Source of the DNA: Pseudonocardia sp.
Lineage (GTDB): Bacteria; Actinomycetota; Actinomycetes; Mycobacteriales; Pseudonocardiaceae
Direction of reading: 5' to 3'
Assembly (NCBI GenBank): GCA_019244295.1
Contig: JAFASX010000122.1
Span: 1-59,415 of the forward strand
DNA length: 59,415 nt
The notes below the pieces were generated by a model. That model did no database searches. It worked only from the letters and a program-made list of their open reading frames with translations, and was not told where the DNA came from. The position numbers and the translations under genes were made by a program. Below, one piece after another: positions 50,839 through 59,328 of the stretch (positions are counted from its first letter, which is position 1; every line of letters begins with the position of its first letter).

Positions 50839-50863
50839 CGTTGGGACGACGGTCGTCCCAACG
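50839..50863. promoter_or_regulatory. 12-bp perfect palindrome upstream of thrS
   Basis: CGTTGGGACGAC-G-GTCGTCCCAACG, 12-base arms around one base. It lies 45-69 bases upstream of the thrS GTG, where a repressor would block the promoter. The short centre makes an RNA hairpin less likely than a DNA operator for a dimeric protein. Not assigned to a known regulator. Confidence 0.55.
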
Positions 50864-51190
50864 CCGATGCTATCGAGCCGCCGCCACCTGGTTCCGCCCG
50901 GTTGAGAGCGTAAGTTAGGGCGCGTGATGCCCGGCGAGTAGCCGGGGGTCTGTGCCGTGATCCACGCGACAGGCCCTAGCCTGGCCAAGGCGCGCCAAAC
51001 CAGCCACGCAAGAATGATCGGCGTGGTAAAACACTAACCTGGCGGCCGAACGAGTGAGGGTTGCCGGCCAGGGCGCACCTAGCCGGTGAACGAGCCGTTG
51101 AAGCCGGGAAAGCCGCACCACAACCGACCGACAGCTGATCACCGATGAAATGATCGCTGATGAAACGTTGAGGCGGGAGGGCAGCTCGGG
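50864..51190. other. Divergent intergenic region thrS / PBP
   Basis: 327 bases between back-to-back genes. No gene or tRNA is recognised. It ends in GGGAGG at 51175-51180, the likely ribosome binding site for the TTG start at 51191. Two short direct repeats (TGATCACCGATGAAA / TGATCGCTGATGAAA) lie at 51137-51167. Confidence 0.5.
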
Positions 51191-54130
51191 TTGTCAGGAG
51201 CGCACACGGGCCGGCCAGAGGTCAGCGGAACTTCGGGTCGACACCGCGCGCCGACGGATCCGCGGTCGGCGCCTCGGCGGAACGTGCCGTCTGGGTACGG
51301 GAACGACTACGAGAACGATACTGAGCAGTTCCCGGTCGCGAAGATCCCCGCCGCTCGGTTTCGAAACGCTCCGCTGCCACCCGGCCAAGGTTCGTGGCTA
51401 CCGGACCAAACTCCCCCTCAGGACCAAACTCAGCCGAGACCGCCGGTCAACGGCGGCAACCCGCAATATCACGACACGGGCCGTACCCCCGGGTACGCGC
51501 CGGGGAATGCCCCACGAAGCGCCCGCGGCAACACTCAGTGGAACCCTCCGGTCAACGTCCCCGACAATCCGACAGGCGCTCGACTCGTCGCACAGAGTCG
51601 AACCAGGTCACTCGACCAACCGCCCGGCACGGGGCGGCGGCCCGCGGCTGAGCGGGAGCGGTCAGCCCAAGTTCCCGCTCAGCTGTCTGTGGAGTCGCTG
51701 GCGCTGTGCTCGGCGGCAATCACCGAAGCACTGAAGACTTACCTGCATCGCCGAAGGGCCGCGCTCGCCGCGCTCACACCGAGACAACGGCTGTGGCGGC
51801 GAGCCCGGCTGCTCGCGCTCGGCGGGATAGGCGTGTTCGTGTTCGTGCCCGTGCTGGCGTTCACATTGGGATATCTGTTCTTCAGCATTCCCACCCCGGA
51901 CGACGCGGTGAACAAACAAATCGCCAAAATCAATTACAGCAATGGCGTCGAGCTGGCCCGCGTCGTGCCCCAGGAGGGCAACCGAATCAAAGTCAGCATC
52001 GATCAGATTCCGAAACCGGTCCAGTTCGCGGTTCTGGCGGCCGAAGACCGCAGCTTCTTCTCCAATCCCGGGTTCGACCCGATCGGCATCGCCAGAGCCA
52101 CCGTCAAACAGCTGACCGGCGGGGTTGGCGGCGGATCGACAATCACCCAACAGTACGTGAAAAAGACCCTGGTCGGCGATGAGCGCTCGCTGTGGCGCAA
52201 GTTCAAAGAGATGGTCATCGCGGTCAAGATCTCCGAGCAAAACAGCAAAGACTGGATCTTGGCCAACTATCTCAACGCCATCTACTTCGGTCGTGGCGCC
52301 TACGGCATCCAGTCCGCGAGCCAGGCGTATTTCGGCAAGAACGTCAACGAGCTAAATATCTCCGAAGGAGCGCTGCTGGCCGGGGTGATCCAGTCACCGT
52401 CCCGGTGGGACCCGGCCATCAACCCGCAGCGGGCCAGCCAGCGGTGGGCGTTCGTGATGGACGGCATGGTCAGCGAGGGCTGGCTCACCCCGGCTCAACG
52501 GGCCCAAGCCCGGTTCCCGATCACGCTGGCACGGCCGAAGAGCACCGGGGGTATGCCGGCGGACTACCGAGGTCTCATCCTCACCGCGATCCGCGACGAG
52601 CTGGAACAACACGGGATCAGCGAGCAGGAGTTCAACGAAGAAGGGCTCAGGGTCACCGCGACGATCGACCCGACGATCCAACAGCGCGCGGTCGAAGCCG
52701 CGCGCAAGGCATTAGTCGGCCAGCCGACCAACCTCCGAGGCGCGCTGGTCTCGATAGACCCGCAAACCGGAGGGATTCTCGCCTACTACGGCGGGGACAA
52801 TGGTGTCGGCTTGGACTACGCCAAGGTCTCCAAGCAGCCGGGCTCGACGTTTAAGCCGTTCGTGCTACTTGCGGCGTTGTTGCAGAGCGACCCGATCGGG
52901 CTCGGTACTCAATTCAAGGGCGAGCCGCTGCCGGGGCTACGCAACGCCGAGGGGGCTTCCTGCCAGGTCTGTGACCTCAAACAGGCGATGACCATCTCCA
53001 ACAACGTCATATTCCATGAGTTGGCGCTGCGCGTGGGACTGCGGAAAGTGGCCGACGCGGCCCACCAAGCCGGAATCACCAGTCCGCTCACCGACGTGAA
53101 CGAAGGCATCGCGCTGGGCAACAAAGAGGTCAACCCCATTGAGCTGGCCTCGGCATACGCCACGTTCGCCGCGGGCGGGATCTACCGTCAGCCGCACCTG
53201 GTCACCAAAGTCACCACCTCCGATGACCGGGTGCTCTACGAAGCGGTCCCCCAACAGGAGCAGCGGTTCAGCAGCCAGGTCGCCCGCAATGTGACCGAGG
53301 CGATGCTGGGCGTGCCGGTATACGACAAGCTGACCCTCGGCGCCGGCCGGCCCGTCGCCGCCAAGACCGGCACCGTACAGTCGCGGTTTGAGGGCGAGAA
53401 CAACGACGCGTGGATTGCCGGTTACACCCCCTCGGTGGCGACCGCCGTGTGGATTGGCACAGACCAGAACTCGCCGATCCGTACCACCAGCGGTACCCCG
53501 ATCACCGGAGCCTCGCTACCTGGCACAATCTGGAAAACATTCATGAGCGATGTGACGAAGTCCAAACCGGAGCAGAGCTTCGGCGTGTTCCAGGCCATCG
53601 GCACGCCGCCAAGCGCCATCGGACCGGTCGACGGGTTCGCCGCGCCTTCGCCGGCCGCTCCTTCGCCGCAGCCGCCGTCCTCCGTGCCTCCGGAGCCTTT
53701 TGTCCCCGGAGGACCCTGGCCAGACGGGATGACCGGCCAACAGCCCTCAACGCAACAGCCGCCGATCCAGCAGCCCTCAACGCAACAGCCACCGATCCAG
53801 CAGCCCTCAACGCAACAGCCACCAACCCAGCAGCCGTCAACGCAGCGCGACTGCGGACTCTCCAACTGCGCCAACGGACGGCGGCGCGGCGGCAGCGAGC
53901 CCACCACGATCGAGCCATCCGCCCCGGAGAACGGCACGACAGACAAGTCCGACAACGACGCCGACGAGGCGCCACGCAACTCCGCGACCGGTCCCGGCAA
54001 CGACCGATCGATCGGCCCCGGCCAACCGGGCAACCGCGACCAAGCGATCGGCCCGAATCAACCAAACAGCACCACACAGCCCACTGGCCTCAGCAAACCG
54101 CCCAGTGCCAGCCAACCGGTACGTGGCTGA
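51191..54130 (+). CDS. Class A penicillin-binding protein (bifunctional transglycosylase/transpeptidase)
   Basis: 979 residues from TTG 51191. It builds and cross-links peptidoglycan. A ~205-residue Pro/Arg-rich cytoplasmic tail is followed by one membrane helix (GVFVFVPVLAFTLGYLFFSI). The GT51 domain starts at ~283: AAEDRSFFSNPGFDPIGIAR, GGSTITQQYVKK, NYLNAIYFGRGAYGIQ. The transpeptidase has S-x-x-K in GSTFKPF (~550), S-N-N in TISNNVIF and KTG in AAKTGTVQS (~725). The last ~170 residues are Pro/Gln/Thr- and Asn/Gly-rich and include near-identical QQPPIQQPSTQQP repeats. The gene lies divergently from thrS. Confidence 0.93.
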   Translation: MSGAHTGRPEVSGTSGRHRAPTDPRSAPRRNVPSGYGNDYENDTEQFPVAKIPAARFRNAPLPPGQGSWLPDQTPPQDQTQPRPPVNGGNPQYHDTGRTPGYAPGNAPRSARGNTQWNPPVNVPDNPTGARLVAQSRTRSLDQPPGTGRRPAAERERSAQVPAQLSVESLALCSAAITEALKTYLHRRRAALAALTPRQRLWRRARLLALGGIGVFVFVPVLAFTLGYLFFSIPTPDDAVNKQIAKINYSNGVELARVVPQEGNRIKVSIDQIPKPVQFAVLAAEDRSFFSNPGFDPIGIARATVKQLTGGVGGGSTITQQYVKKTLVGDERSLWRKFKEMVIAVKISEQNSKDWILANYLNAIYFGRGAYGIQSASQAYFGKNVNELNISEGALLAGVIQSPSRWDPAINPQRASQRWAFVMDGMVSEGWLTPAQRAQARFPITLARPKSTGGMPADYRGLILTAIRDELEQHGISEQEFNEEGLRVTATIDPTIQQRAVEAARKALVGQPTNLRGALVSIDPQTGGILAYYGGDNGVGLDYAKVSKQPGSTFKPFVLLAALLQSDPIGLGTQFKGEPLPGLRNAEGASCQVCDLKQAMTISNNVIFHELALRVGLRKVADAAHQAGITSPLTDVNEGIALGNKEVNPIELASAYATFAAGGIYRQPHLVTKVTTSDDRVLYEAVPQQEQRFSSQVARNVTEAMLGVPVYDKLTLGAGRPVAAKTGTVQSRFEGENNDAWIAGYTPSVATAVWIGTDQNSPIRTTSGTPITGASLPGTIWKTFMSDVTKSKPEQSFGVFQAIGTPPSAIGPVDGFAAPSPAAPSPQPPSSVPPEPFVPGGPWPDGMTGQQPSTQQPPIQQPSTQQPPIQQPSTQQPPTQQPSTQRDCGLSNCANGRRRGGSEPTTIEPSAPENGTTDKSDNDADEAPRNSATGPGNDRSIGPGQPGNRDQAIGPNQPNSTTQPTGLSKPPSASQPVRG
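53742..53840 (+). repeat. Tandem coding repeat in the PBP tail
   Basis: A ~30-base unit encoding QQPSTQQPPI is repeated about three times with few changes (CAGCCCTCAACGCAACAGCC recurring), ending in QQPTQQPSTQ. It encodes a flexible extracellular linker, and such repeats often vary in copy number between strains. Confidence 0.85.
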
Positions 54131-54186
54131 CTCCACTCGGGGGAAACTCGCTGGCCTGAGCGACAATCCCAGGAAGTATCAGTACA

Positions 54187-54381
54187 GTGCGAACATTCGA
54201 AGTACTGGCCTGGACTGAGGCTGGCAGCTTCGTGCTCTACGTACCTGAGATCGAAGCACTAACCAGAGCCGCGCAACTCGCGGACGTCGAACCGGCCGCT
54301 CGGGACCTCATTGCCGAACTGTCCGGTCTGGAGCCAGCAGGAATCGTTGTCCGGCTCACGTTCCGCCGTCCGCGCCGGTAG
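54187..54381 (+). CDS. Small HicB-like protein
   Basis: 64 residues from GTG 54187. FEVLAWTEAGSFVLYVPEIE, then LADVEPAARDLIAELSGLEP, follows the pattern of the partial ribonuclease-H-fold HicB antitoxin-like family common in actinomycetes ('W.l.vPe......ar.l..ve..arda'). There is no HicA toxin gene beside it, so it may be an orphan. Its 3' end overlaps the convergent galK gene by 26 bases, which argues for some caution. Confidence 0.6.
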   Translation: MRTFEVLAWTEAGSFVLYVPEIEALTRAAQLADVEPAARDLIAELSGLEPAGIVVRLTFRRPRR

Positions 54382-55549
54382 CGTTGATCTCTAGTCGCCG
54401 GGCACCGGCGCTCGGCCGAACGCTCGTGCAGATCGGGGTGGGCAACCCGGCCCCCGTGGCCGAGATAACATCTGATGTAGCAACCGCGTCCGTCACCTCG
54501 GCCTGCCTACCCGCCGCCACTAGCGCGATAACGCTGCCGCCGAACCCACCACCGATCATCCGGGCACCGAAGGCACCAGCATCGAGGGCCGCCCGCACGG
54601 CCGAGTCCTGCTCGGGGCTGGACACCTGATAGTCATCGCGCAGCGAGACGTGTGACGCGGTGAGCAGCGGCCCGATATCGGCGACACATCCCCTACGCAG
54701 GAGCGCCACAGCGCGCAACACCCTGGCGTTCTCGGTGACCACGTGCCGGACCCTGGCCCGCCAGCTGGCCTGATCCAGCCGAGGCAATAAGCCCGCTAGT
54801 TCGTCCTCGGTGACGTCGCGCAGCGCGGCGACCCCGAGCGCCCGAGCTGCCTGTTCACAGTCACGCCGACGGGCCGCATACTGACCGGTCACCAAGCGGT
54901 GCGGCGATGCGGTGTCCACCACCAGCAGCGCAGTGTCGGCCGCCGCAAAGTCCAGTGGGATCTGCTCGGTCTTTCCAGAGCGGGTGTCCAGGAACAGCGC
55001 GCTGCCTTCGGTGCACAACAGCGACGCGTATTGGTCCATCAGCCCGCACGGCATGCCGACGAAGTCGCTCTCGGCGCGGCGCGCGGCGTCGGCCACCTGA
55101 ATTCGGTCCAGTGCGAGGCCGAACAGCTCGTTGACCGCCATGCCAACCGCGCATTCAACGGCGGCTGACGACGACTGCCCGGCCCCGCTGGGCAACGCGC
55201 CGTCCAGCAACAACTCGATACCCTCCACCGGCAGCCCAACCCGGCGCAGTTGCCACAGCACCCCGGCCGGATAGCTGACCCAGCCAGTGACCTTGCCCGG
55301 CCGCAGGTCAGTCGGCTCCAGCTCGATCGCATCCGCCGGATACTGCATCGACCGTGCGCGCAACAGTCCGTTCGCCGCCCGCGCGGCCACCGCTATCACG
55401 CCAAGCCCGAGCGCGAAGGGCAGTACGAAGCCATCGTTGTAGTCGGTGTGCTCCCCGATGACGTTGACCCGCCCAGGCGCGTGCCACGCTACCTCGGGGT
55501 CATGGCCAAACGCGGCCCGAAAGGCCGTCACCGCCGGACTCACGTTCAT
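54356..55549 (-). CDS. galK: Galactokinase
   Basis: 397 residues from ATG 55549; an in-frame ATG at 55582 overlaps the galT stop and would add 11 residues. Phosphorylates galactose in the Leloir pathway. GHMP-kinase motifs: signature GRVNVIGEHTDYNDGFVLPF, ATP-binding LPSGAGQSSSAAVECAVGMA and C-terminal GARMIGGGFGGSVIALV. Follows galT in an operon. The start region lies in an imperfect ~16-bp triplicate, so the true start is ambiguous. Confidence 0.95.
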   Translation of the reverse strand: MNVSPAVTAFRAAFGHDPEVAWHAPGRVNVIGEHTDYNDGFVLPFALGLGVIAVAARAANGLLRARSMQYPADAIELEPTDLRPGKVTGWVSYPAGVLWQLRRVGLPVEGIELLLDGALPSGAGQSSSAAVECAVGMAVNELFGLALDRIQVADAARRAESDFVGMPCGLMDQYASLLCTEGSALFLDTRSGKTEQIPLDFAAADTALLVVDTASPHRLVTGQYAARRRDCEQAARALGVAALRDVTEDELAGLLPRLDQASWRARVRHVVTENARVLRAVALLRRGCVADIGPLLTASHVSLRDDYQVSSPEQDSAVRAALDAGAFGARMIGGGFGGSVIALVAAGRQAEVTDAVATSDVISATGAGLPTPICTSVRPSAGARRLEINATGADGGT

Positions 55550-55592
55550 GACCCTGCCCCGTTCATAACCGGCCCCGTTCATGACCCGGCCC
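55543..55592. repeat. Imperfect ~16-bp triplication across the galT/galK junction
   Basis: Three successive units of the form (C)GTTCAT(G/A)ACC(C)GGCCCC. On the minus strand each gives ATGAACGGGGC-like sequence, so ATG codons recur at 55582, 55566 (a TTATG variant, out of frame) and 55549. The first overlaps the galT stop as ATGA. Confidence 0.85.
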
Positions 55593-56616
55593 GCCGCAAT
55601 CGTTGCGCGACGTCCTCCGGGAACGCATCGTTGAGAAACGCGCCCGCGCTTGCCTCGGAGCCGGCCAGAAACTTGAGCTTCCCCGGCGCCCGCCGCACCG
55701 AAAACACCCGCAGATGCAGATAGGCGAGGTCACGGTCGGTATCCACCGGCGCTTGCTGCCACCCCGCGATATACGGCAACGGCTCCTGGTAGAGCGCATC
55801 CAGCCGGTTGAGTACGTCGAGATAGACCGCTGCGAAGTCGTCCCGCTCGGCGTCGGACAACGCGGGGATATCGGGCACCTGGCGGTAGGGGTAGAGGTGC
55901 ACCTCCACCGGCCACCGAGCCGCTTCGGGCACGAAAGCGCACCAATGTTCCCCCGCGCTGACCACCCTCGACGCCGCTCGCTCCGCCACAAGCAGCTCGG
56001 CGAACAGATTGCCGCCCGTGCGCTCGCGGTGCCAGCGGGCCCGTTCGAGCATGCGCGCCGGGGTCGGCGGCAGATATGGGTAGGCATAGATCTGACCATG
56101 CGGGTGCACCAGGGTAACACCGATCTCCCGGCCCCGGTTTTCAAAAGGAAAAACGTAACGCACTCCGGGCAACCGAGATAACTCCTGGACGCGATCCGCC
56201 CAGACGTCCACCACCATCCGGACCTGGCTGGCCGTCAACTCACGGAACGAGCGGTCATGGTCGCTAGTGAAACAGACCACTTCACAGCGGCCGCATCCGC
56301 CGGGAACACGCTCGGTGAACGTCGGAAACCGGTTCTCGAATACCACGACTTCGTAGTCTTCGGACGGTATTTCGGTCAGCTTGCCGGCCCTGGACGGGCA
56401 GAACGGGCACTCGTCCCTCGGCGGCAGGTAGGTCCGGTCCTGCCGATGCGAGGAGATCGCTACCTCCTCACCGAGCAACCGGTCATAACGCACCTCGGTG
56501 ATGATCGATGGCGAGTCCAGGTTGCGACGGTCCACGATCTTCCGCTCCGCTCCCGGGAGCCGCTCGAAGTAAATGATCTCCCGCCCGTCCGCGAGCCAGC
56601 CGACGGTTCGTCTCAT
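55579..56616 (-). CDS. galT: Galactose-1-phosphate uridylyltransferase
   Basis: 345 residues from ATG 56616. Exchanges UDP between UDP-glucose and galactose 1-phosphate. The active-site H-P-H is in VTLVHPHGQIYAYPYLPP, with zinc-binding CPFCPSR and a second WPVEVHLYPYRQVPDIP histidine motif. Paired with galK; no galE is seen in the window. The long C-terminus ends in DVAQRLRRAGS, and the stop overlaps the upstream galK ATG. Confidence 0.95.
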   Translation of the reverse strand: MRRTVGWLADGREIIYFERLPGAERKIVDRRNLDSPSIITEVRYDRLLGEEVAISSHRQDRTYLPPRDECPFCPSRAGKLTEIPSEDYEVVVFENRFPTFTERVPGGCGRCEVVCFTSDHDRSFRELTASQVRMVVDVWADRVQELSRLPGVRYVFPFENRGREIGVTLVHPHGQIYAYPYLPPTPARMLERARWHRERTGGNLFAELLVAERAASRVVSAGEHWCAFVPEAARWPVEVHLYPYRQVPDIPALSDAERDDFAAVYLDVLNRLDALYQEPLPYIAGWQQAPVDTDRDLAYLHLRVFSVRRAPGKLKFLAGSEASAGAFLNDAFPEDVAQRLRRAGS

Positions 56617-56784
56617 GAAGTGGACGCCCTTCTTCTCACACAGCTCTCACCAGGATCTTTATCCACCTGCACCCCCAAGCAAAAGGTCAGGTTGCTTCCG
56701 GGAAAATGAAGCAAGTCAACACCGACGATGTGAAAGGGGGACGGGGCACCGGCCACCCAGTGCTACCGGGGCCCCTGACGACAG
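56617..56784. other. Divergent intergenic region galT / GPP34
   Basis: 168 bases between back-to-back genes. A/T-rich stretches near 56640-56720 probably hold both promoters. No gene seen. Confidence 0.4.
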
Positions 56785-57438
56785 ATGACACAGCTGATCG
56801 CCGAAGAGCTGATCCTGCTTATCTACGGAACCGATGGCACCGCACGCCGCAAGGGAATGAGGCTGGACCTGGCGATCGGCGGGGCGCTGCTCCTCCAGCT
56901 AGTGCAAGACGGGCACCTGGAACTAGTCGACAAAAAGATCGAGGCGACCGGCAAGCCCGACCGGCCAGCCCATCCCGAGCTGGCCGCCGCGCTGGCTATC
57001 GCGGAGGTCAAGCCTCGCAGCCCAGGTGCCCTCCTCACCAAGTTGACCAGGAAGACCCGGCGGCGGCTGCTAGACGGTCTGGTCGCGTCCAGAGTCTTGG
57101 CCACGCAACCCCGGGCACCCTTCGGCAAGCGGTATCCGCTGGCCGACCCCGCACCCAGGGACAGGGCGCTGCGCCGGCTGCGGGTCGCGGTGATCGACGG
57201 CGGTCAACCGGACCAGCGCACGGCCACTTTGATCTCGATGATCCAAGCCGCTGGGCTGGCCTCCCGGATTTTCCCGGATGACGATCAGAAAGCGGTGAAA
57301 GCGCGGTTGGCCCAGTTGGCCGAAGCCGACCCGGAGTCCGAGCCGGTACGTAAGGCGATCCAGGCGGCGATCATGTCCCAGATAGTCGGGATTGTCATCC
57401 AGGTGGTCATCATGGTTGTGTCGTCCTCGGGCGACTAG
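56785..57438 (+). CDS. GPP34/GOLPH3-family protein
   Basis: 217 residues. LIAEELILLIYGTDGTARRK, LDLAIGGALLLQLVQDGHLELVDKKIEATG and RVAVIDGGQPDQRTATLISM-like segments are typical of the Golgi phosphoprotein 3 fold, which is widespread in actinomycetes. The eukaryotic members bind PI4P. The C-terminus has a hydrophobic stretch (IVGIVIQVVIMVVSSS) that could touch the membrane. The bacterial role is unknown; it may bind phosphoinositides, which this organism makes. Confidence 0.9.
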   Translation: MTQLIAEELILLIYGTDGTARRKGMRLDLAIGGALLLQLVQDGHLELVDKKIEATGKPDRPAHPELAAALAIAEVKPRSPGALLTKLTRKTRRRLLDGLVASRVLATQPRAPFGKRYPLADPAPRDRALRRLRVAVIDGGQPDQRTATLISMIQAAGLASRIFPDDDQKAVKARLAQLAEADPESEPVRKAIQAAIMSQIVGIVIQVVIMVVSSSGD

Positions 57439-57468
57439 CAGGCGACCAACGATCAGGCCGACGACCGA

Positions 57469-58785
57469 TCAAACCGACGACTTCCGCCAGGCGAACAGCA
57501 GCACAGCGCCGGCTGTCAGCAGCGCGAGGGCCAGCCCGGCGGTGACCGGAATGCCGTCAATCACACGCGCGCGCAGGCTGGTCAAGTTGTCTAACCCCAC
57601 CTGGGACAAGATAAAAAGACCCGACGCGGCGGTGAGTCCCCCAGCAATAGCTGGCGCCGCCGCGCCGACTGTCGGCGACCGAAACCACTCGAACGAGCGA
57701 AAGACCCGCACTGTCACCGCGCAGCTGAGGGCACACGCGGCCAGCCATGCCGGGAGTACCGCGAGCCACCACGGTGAGTCCGCGCAGGGCAGCTGCACGC
57801 CGAGAGCCAACAAGGCGAGCTGCACCACCGCGACGGCGCTGAGATGCCAGCAGAAGATCGTCATGACCATGGTGTTGCCCATGGCCACCACTCGCCACAC
57901 TCGCGGGCGTCGCAGCCATTCCAGGCCGGTCGGACGAAGCAGCAACGCCAATCCGATGAGAAACACACTCTGGGTAAGTAACGCCAACGTCGGTGGCGCC
58001 ATGTTGGACTGTGCGTTATCGGGTAACCCGACCATCAACACCGGATAAGCACCGACGCCGAAGACCAGCAGCACTGTGGCGGCCAGCCCACCGGCGGCGA
58101 GCAGGGCGGCGAGCCGGCGGCCGCCCCGCAACAGCGAGCCATCGGCGTAGCCGTAGCCAAGTTGGTGGACCGCCAGCCAGACAAACAGCACGTTCAGGAC
58201 GCCTGCCTCCGGCCGTTGCCTGCCGAGTGCGATCACGTCCACCACCGCGGCCACCAGCCCTAGTGCCGGGACTACCCAAAGGCCATATCGACGATGCAGC
58301 CACATCATCGCTGGGGCCAGCAAAACAACGAGCAGATACACGCCCAGGAACCACAACACCGAGGTGACTTTCCGCAAGCCAAAGCCAACTTGACCGGTGG
58401 CGGCCCCGGCGAAGCCAAGAATCAACGCAAGGCCCGTCCATACCCCGACGAAGACCAGGGCTGGCCGCAGCAACCGATCCAACCGCCCGCGTAGGAACGT
58501 GGCTAGCGACGGGCGGTGGCGCAGCGCGCAAGCGTGCGCGAAACCACCAACGAAGAAGAACAGTGGCATCACCTGCCACAGCCAGGTCGCCAACATCGCT
58601 GGCGTCGTCGTGGTAATACCACCGCTGCCGTATAGCCCCAGCAGGGCCAGCACCCAGTGGCCGATCGCGACCATCACGATCGAAAACAGCCGCAGCAAGT
58701 CCACGTAGCGATCTCGGTCAGCCCCAGCGGCTAAGACGCCAGCGACCGCCAACGCCATTTCAGACCCGCGCCGACGACCCACCAT
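57469..58785 (-). CDS. Acyltransferase family 3 membrane protein
   Basis: 438 residues from ATG 58785; ATG 58758 is an alternative. About ten transmembrane helices. RDRYVDLLRLFSIVMVAIGH at the N-terminus carries the Arg and His expected of acyltransferase-3 proteins, followed by MPLFFFVGGFAHACALRHRP and RPALVFVGVWTGLAL. Such enzymes O-acetylate or succinylate sugars, antibiotics or cell-wall polymers. The target is unknown. Confidence 0.85.
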   Translation of the reverse strand: MVGRRRGSEMALAVAGVLAAGADRDRYVDLLRLFSIVMVAIGHWVLALLGLYGSGGITTTTPAMLATWLWQVMPLFFFVGGFAHACALRHRPSLATFLRGRLDRLLRPALVFVGVWTGLALILGFAGAATGQVGFGLRKVTSVLWFLGVYLLVVLLAPAMMWLHRRYGLWVVPALGLVAAVVDVIALGRQRPEAGVLNVLFVWLAVHQLGYGYADGSLLRGGRRLAALLAAGGLAATVLLVFGVGAYPVLMVGLPDNAQSNMAPPTLALLTQSVFLIGLALLLRPTGLEWLRRPRVWRVVAMGNTMVMTIFCWHLSAVAVVQLALLALGVQLPCADSPWWLAVLPAWLAACALSCAVTVRVFRSFEWFRSPTVGAAAPAIAGGLTAASGLFILSQVGLDNLTSLRARVIDGIPVTAGLALALLTAGAVLLFAWRKSSV

Positions 58786-58869
58786 GTTGTGCAGCCTGCC
58801 GGCCGGGCACGGCCTGAGCATTAAACGGCGGATCGAACCACCCGGATGAGTTCCCTCTAATAAGAGACC

Positions 58870-59310
58870 TCAGCCGCCGAAGTGTTTGACCAAACCAGCG
58901 ATACCGGCGGCGTAAACCTGGTTGGAATAGGTGTCCGTGAGTTCTTTCTCATGCTCAGCGTCGGAGTCGAACCACGCCCACCACTCGACGAACGCCTGGC
59001 CTGTGGTGGTGATCGGGGCGACTCGGATGGTCGCGCGGTAACTGCGTACCGGGAACGGGCCGGTATCGACGAACTCGTAGGTGTAGGACCGGTCAGCATC
59101 ATCCATAGTCAGCAACACCTCGGTGACCTGGCCCATCTCGCCGAGGGTGAGTCGGCGCACCGCGCCGACCTCCTGGCCGGACTCGCCGCCTTCGATCTCG
59201 CTGGCCGTGATGGCTGGCAACCAGCCAGGCAGGCCGTTGTACTGCTTAACCACCTGCCAGACCGCATCGGCCGACGCGGGCACGATACCGCTGGCGTAAG
59301 GCCTGGGCAT
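58870..59310 (-). CDS. SRPBCC (START/polyketide cyclase-like) family protein
   Basis: 146 residues. ASADAVWQVVKQYNGLPGWL, SEIEGGESGQEVGAVRRLTL and FVEWWAWFDSDAEHEKEL are typical of small helix-grip hydrophobic-ligand-binding proteins, common in actinomycetes. There is no polyketide aromatase context here, so it is probably a general ligand-binding protein. It follows the partial gene at 59329 with a short gap on the same strand. Confidence 0.85.
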   Translation of the reverse strand: MPRPYASGIVPASADAVWQVVKQYNGLPGWLPAITASEIEGGESGQEVGAVRRLTLGEMGQVTEVLLTMDDADRSYTYEFVDTGPFPVRSYRATIRVAPITTTGQAFVEWWAWFDSDAEHEKELTDTYSNQVYAAGIAGLVKHFGG

Positions 59311-59328
59311 GACTGTTCCTCCCGGGGT

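Noticed and set aside
50795..51190. T-box riboswitch or tRNA upstream of thrS
   Set aside because: No T-box sequence (TGGNACC-like), no specifier stem and no cloverleaf could be recognised. Only the palindrome and short direct repeats are present.
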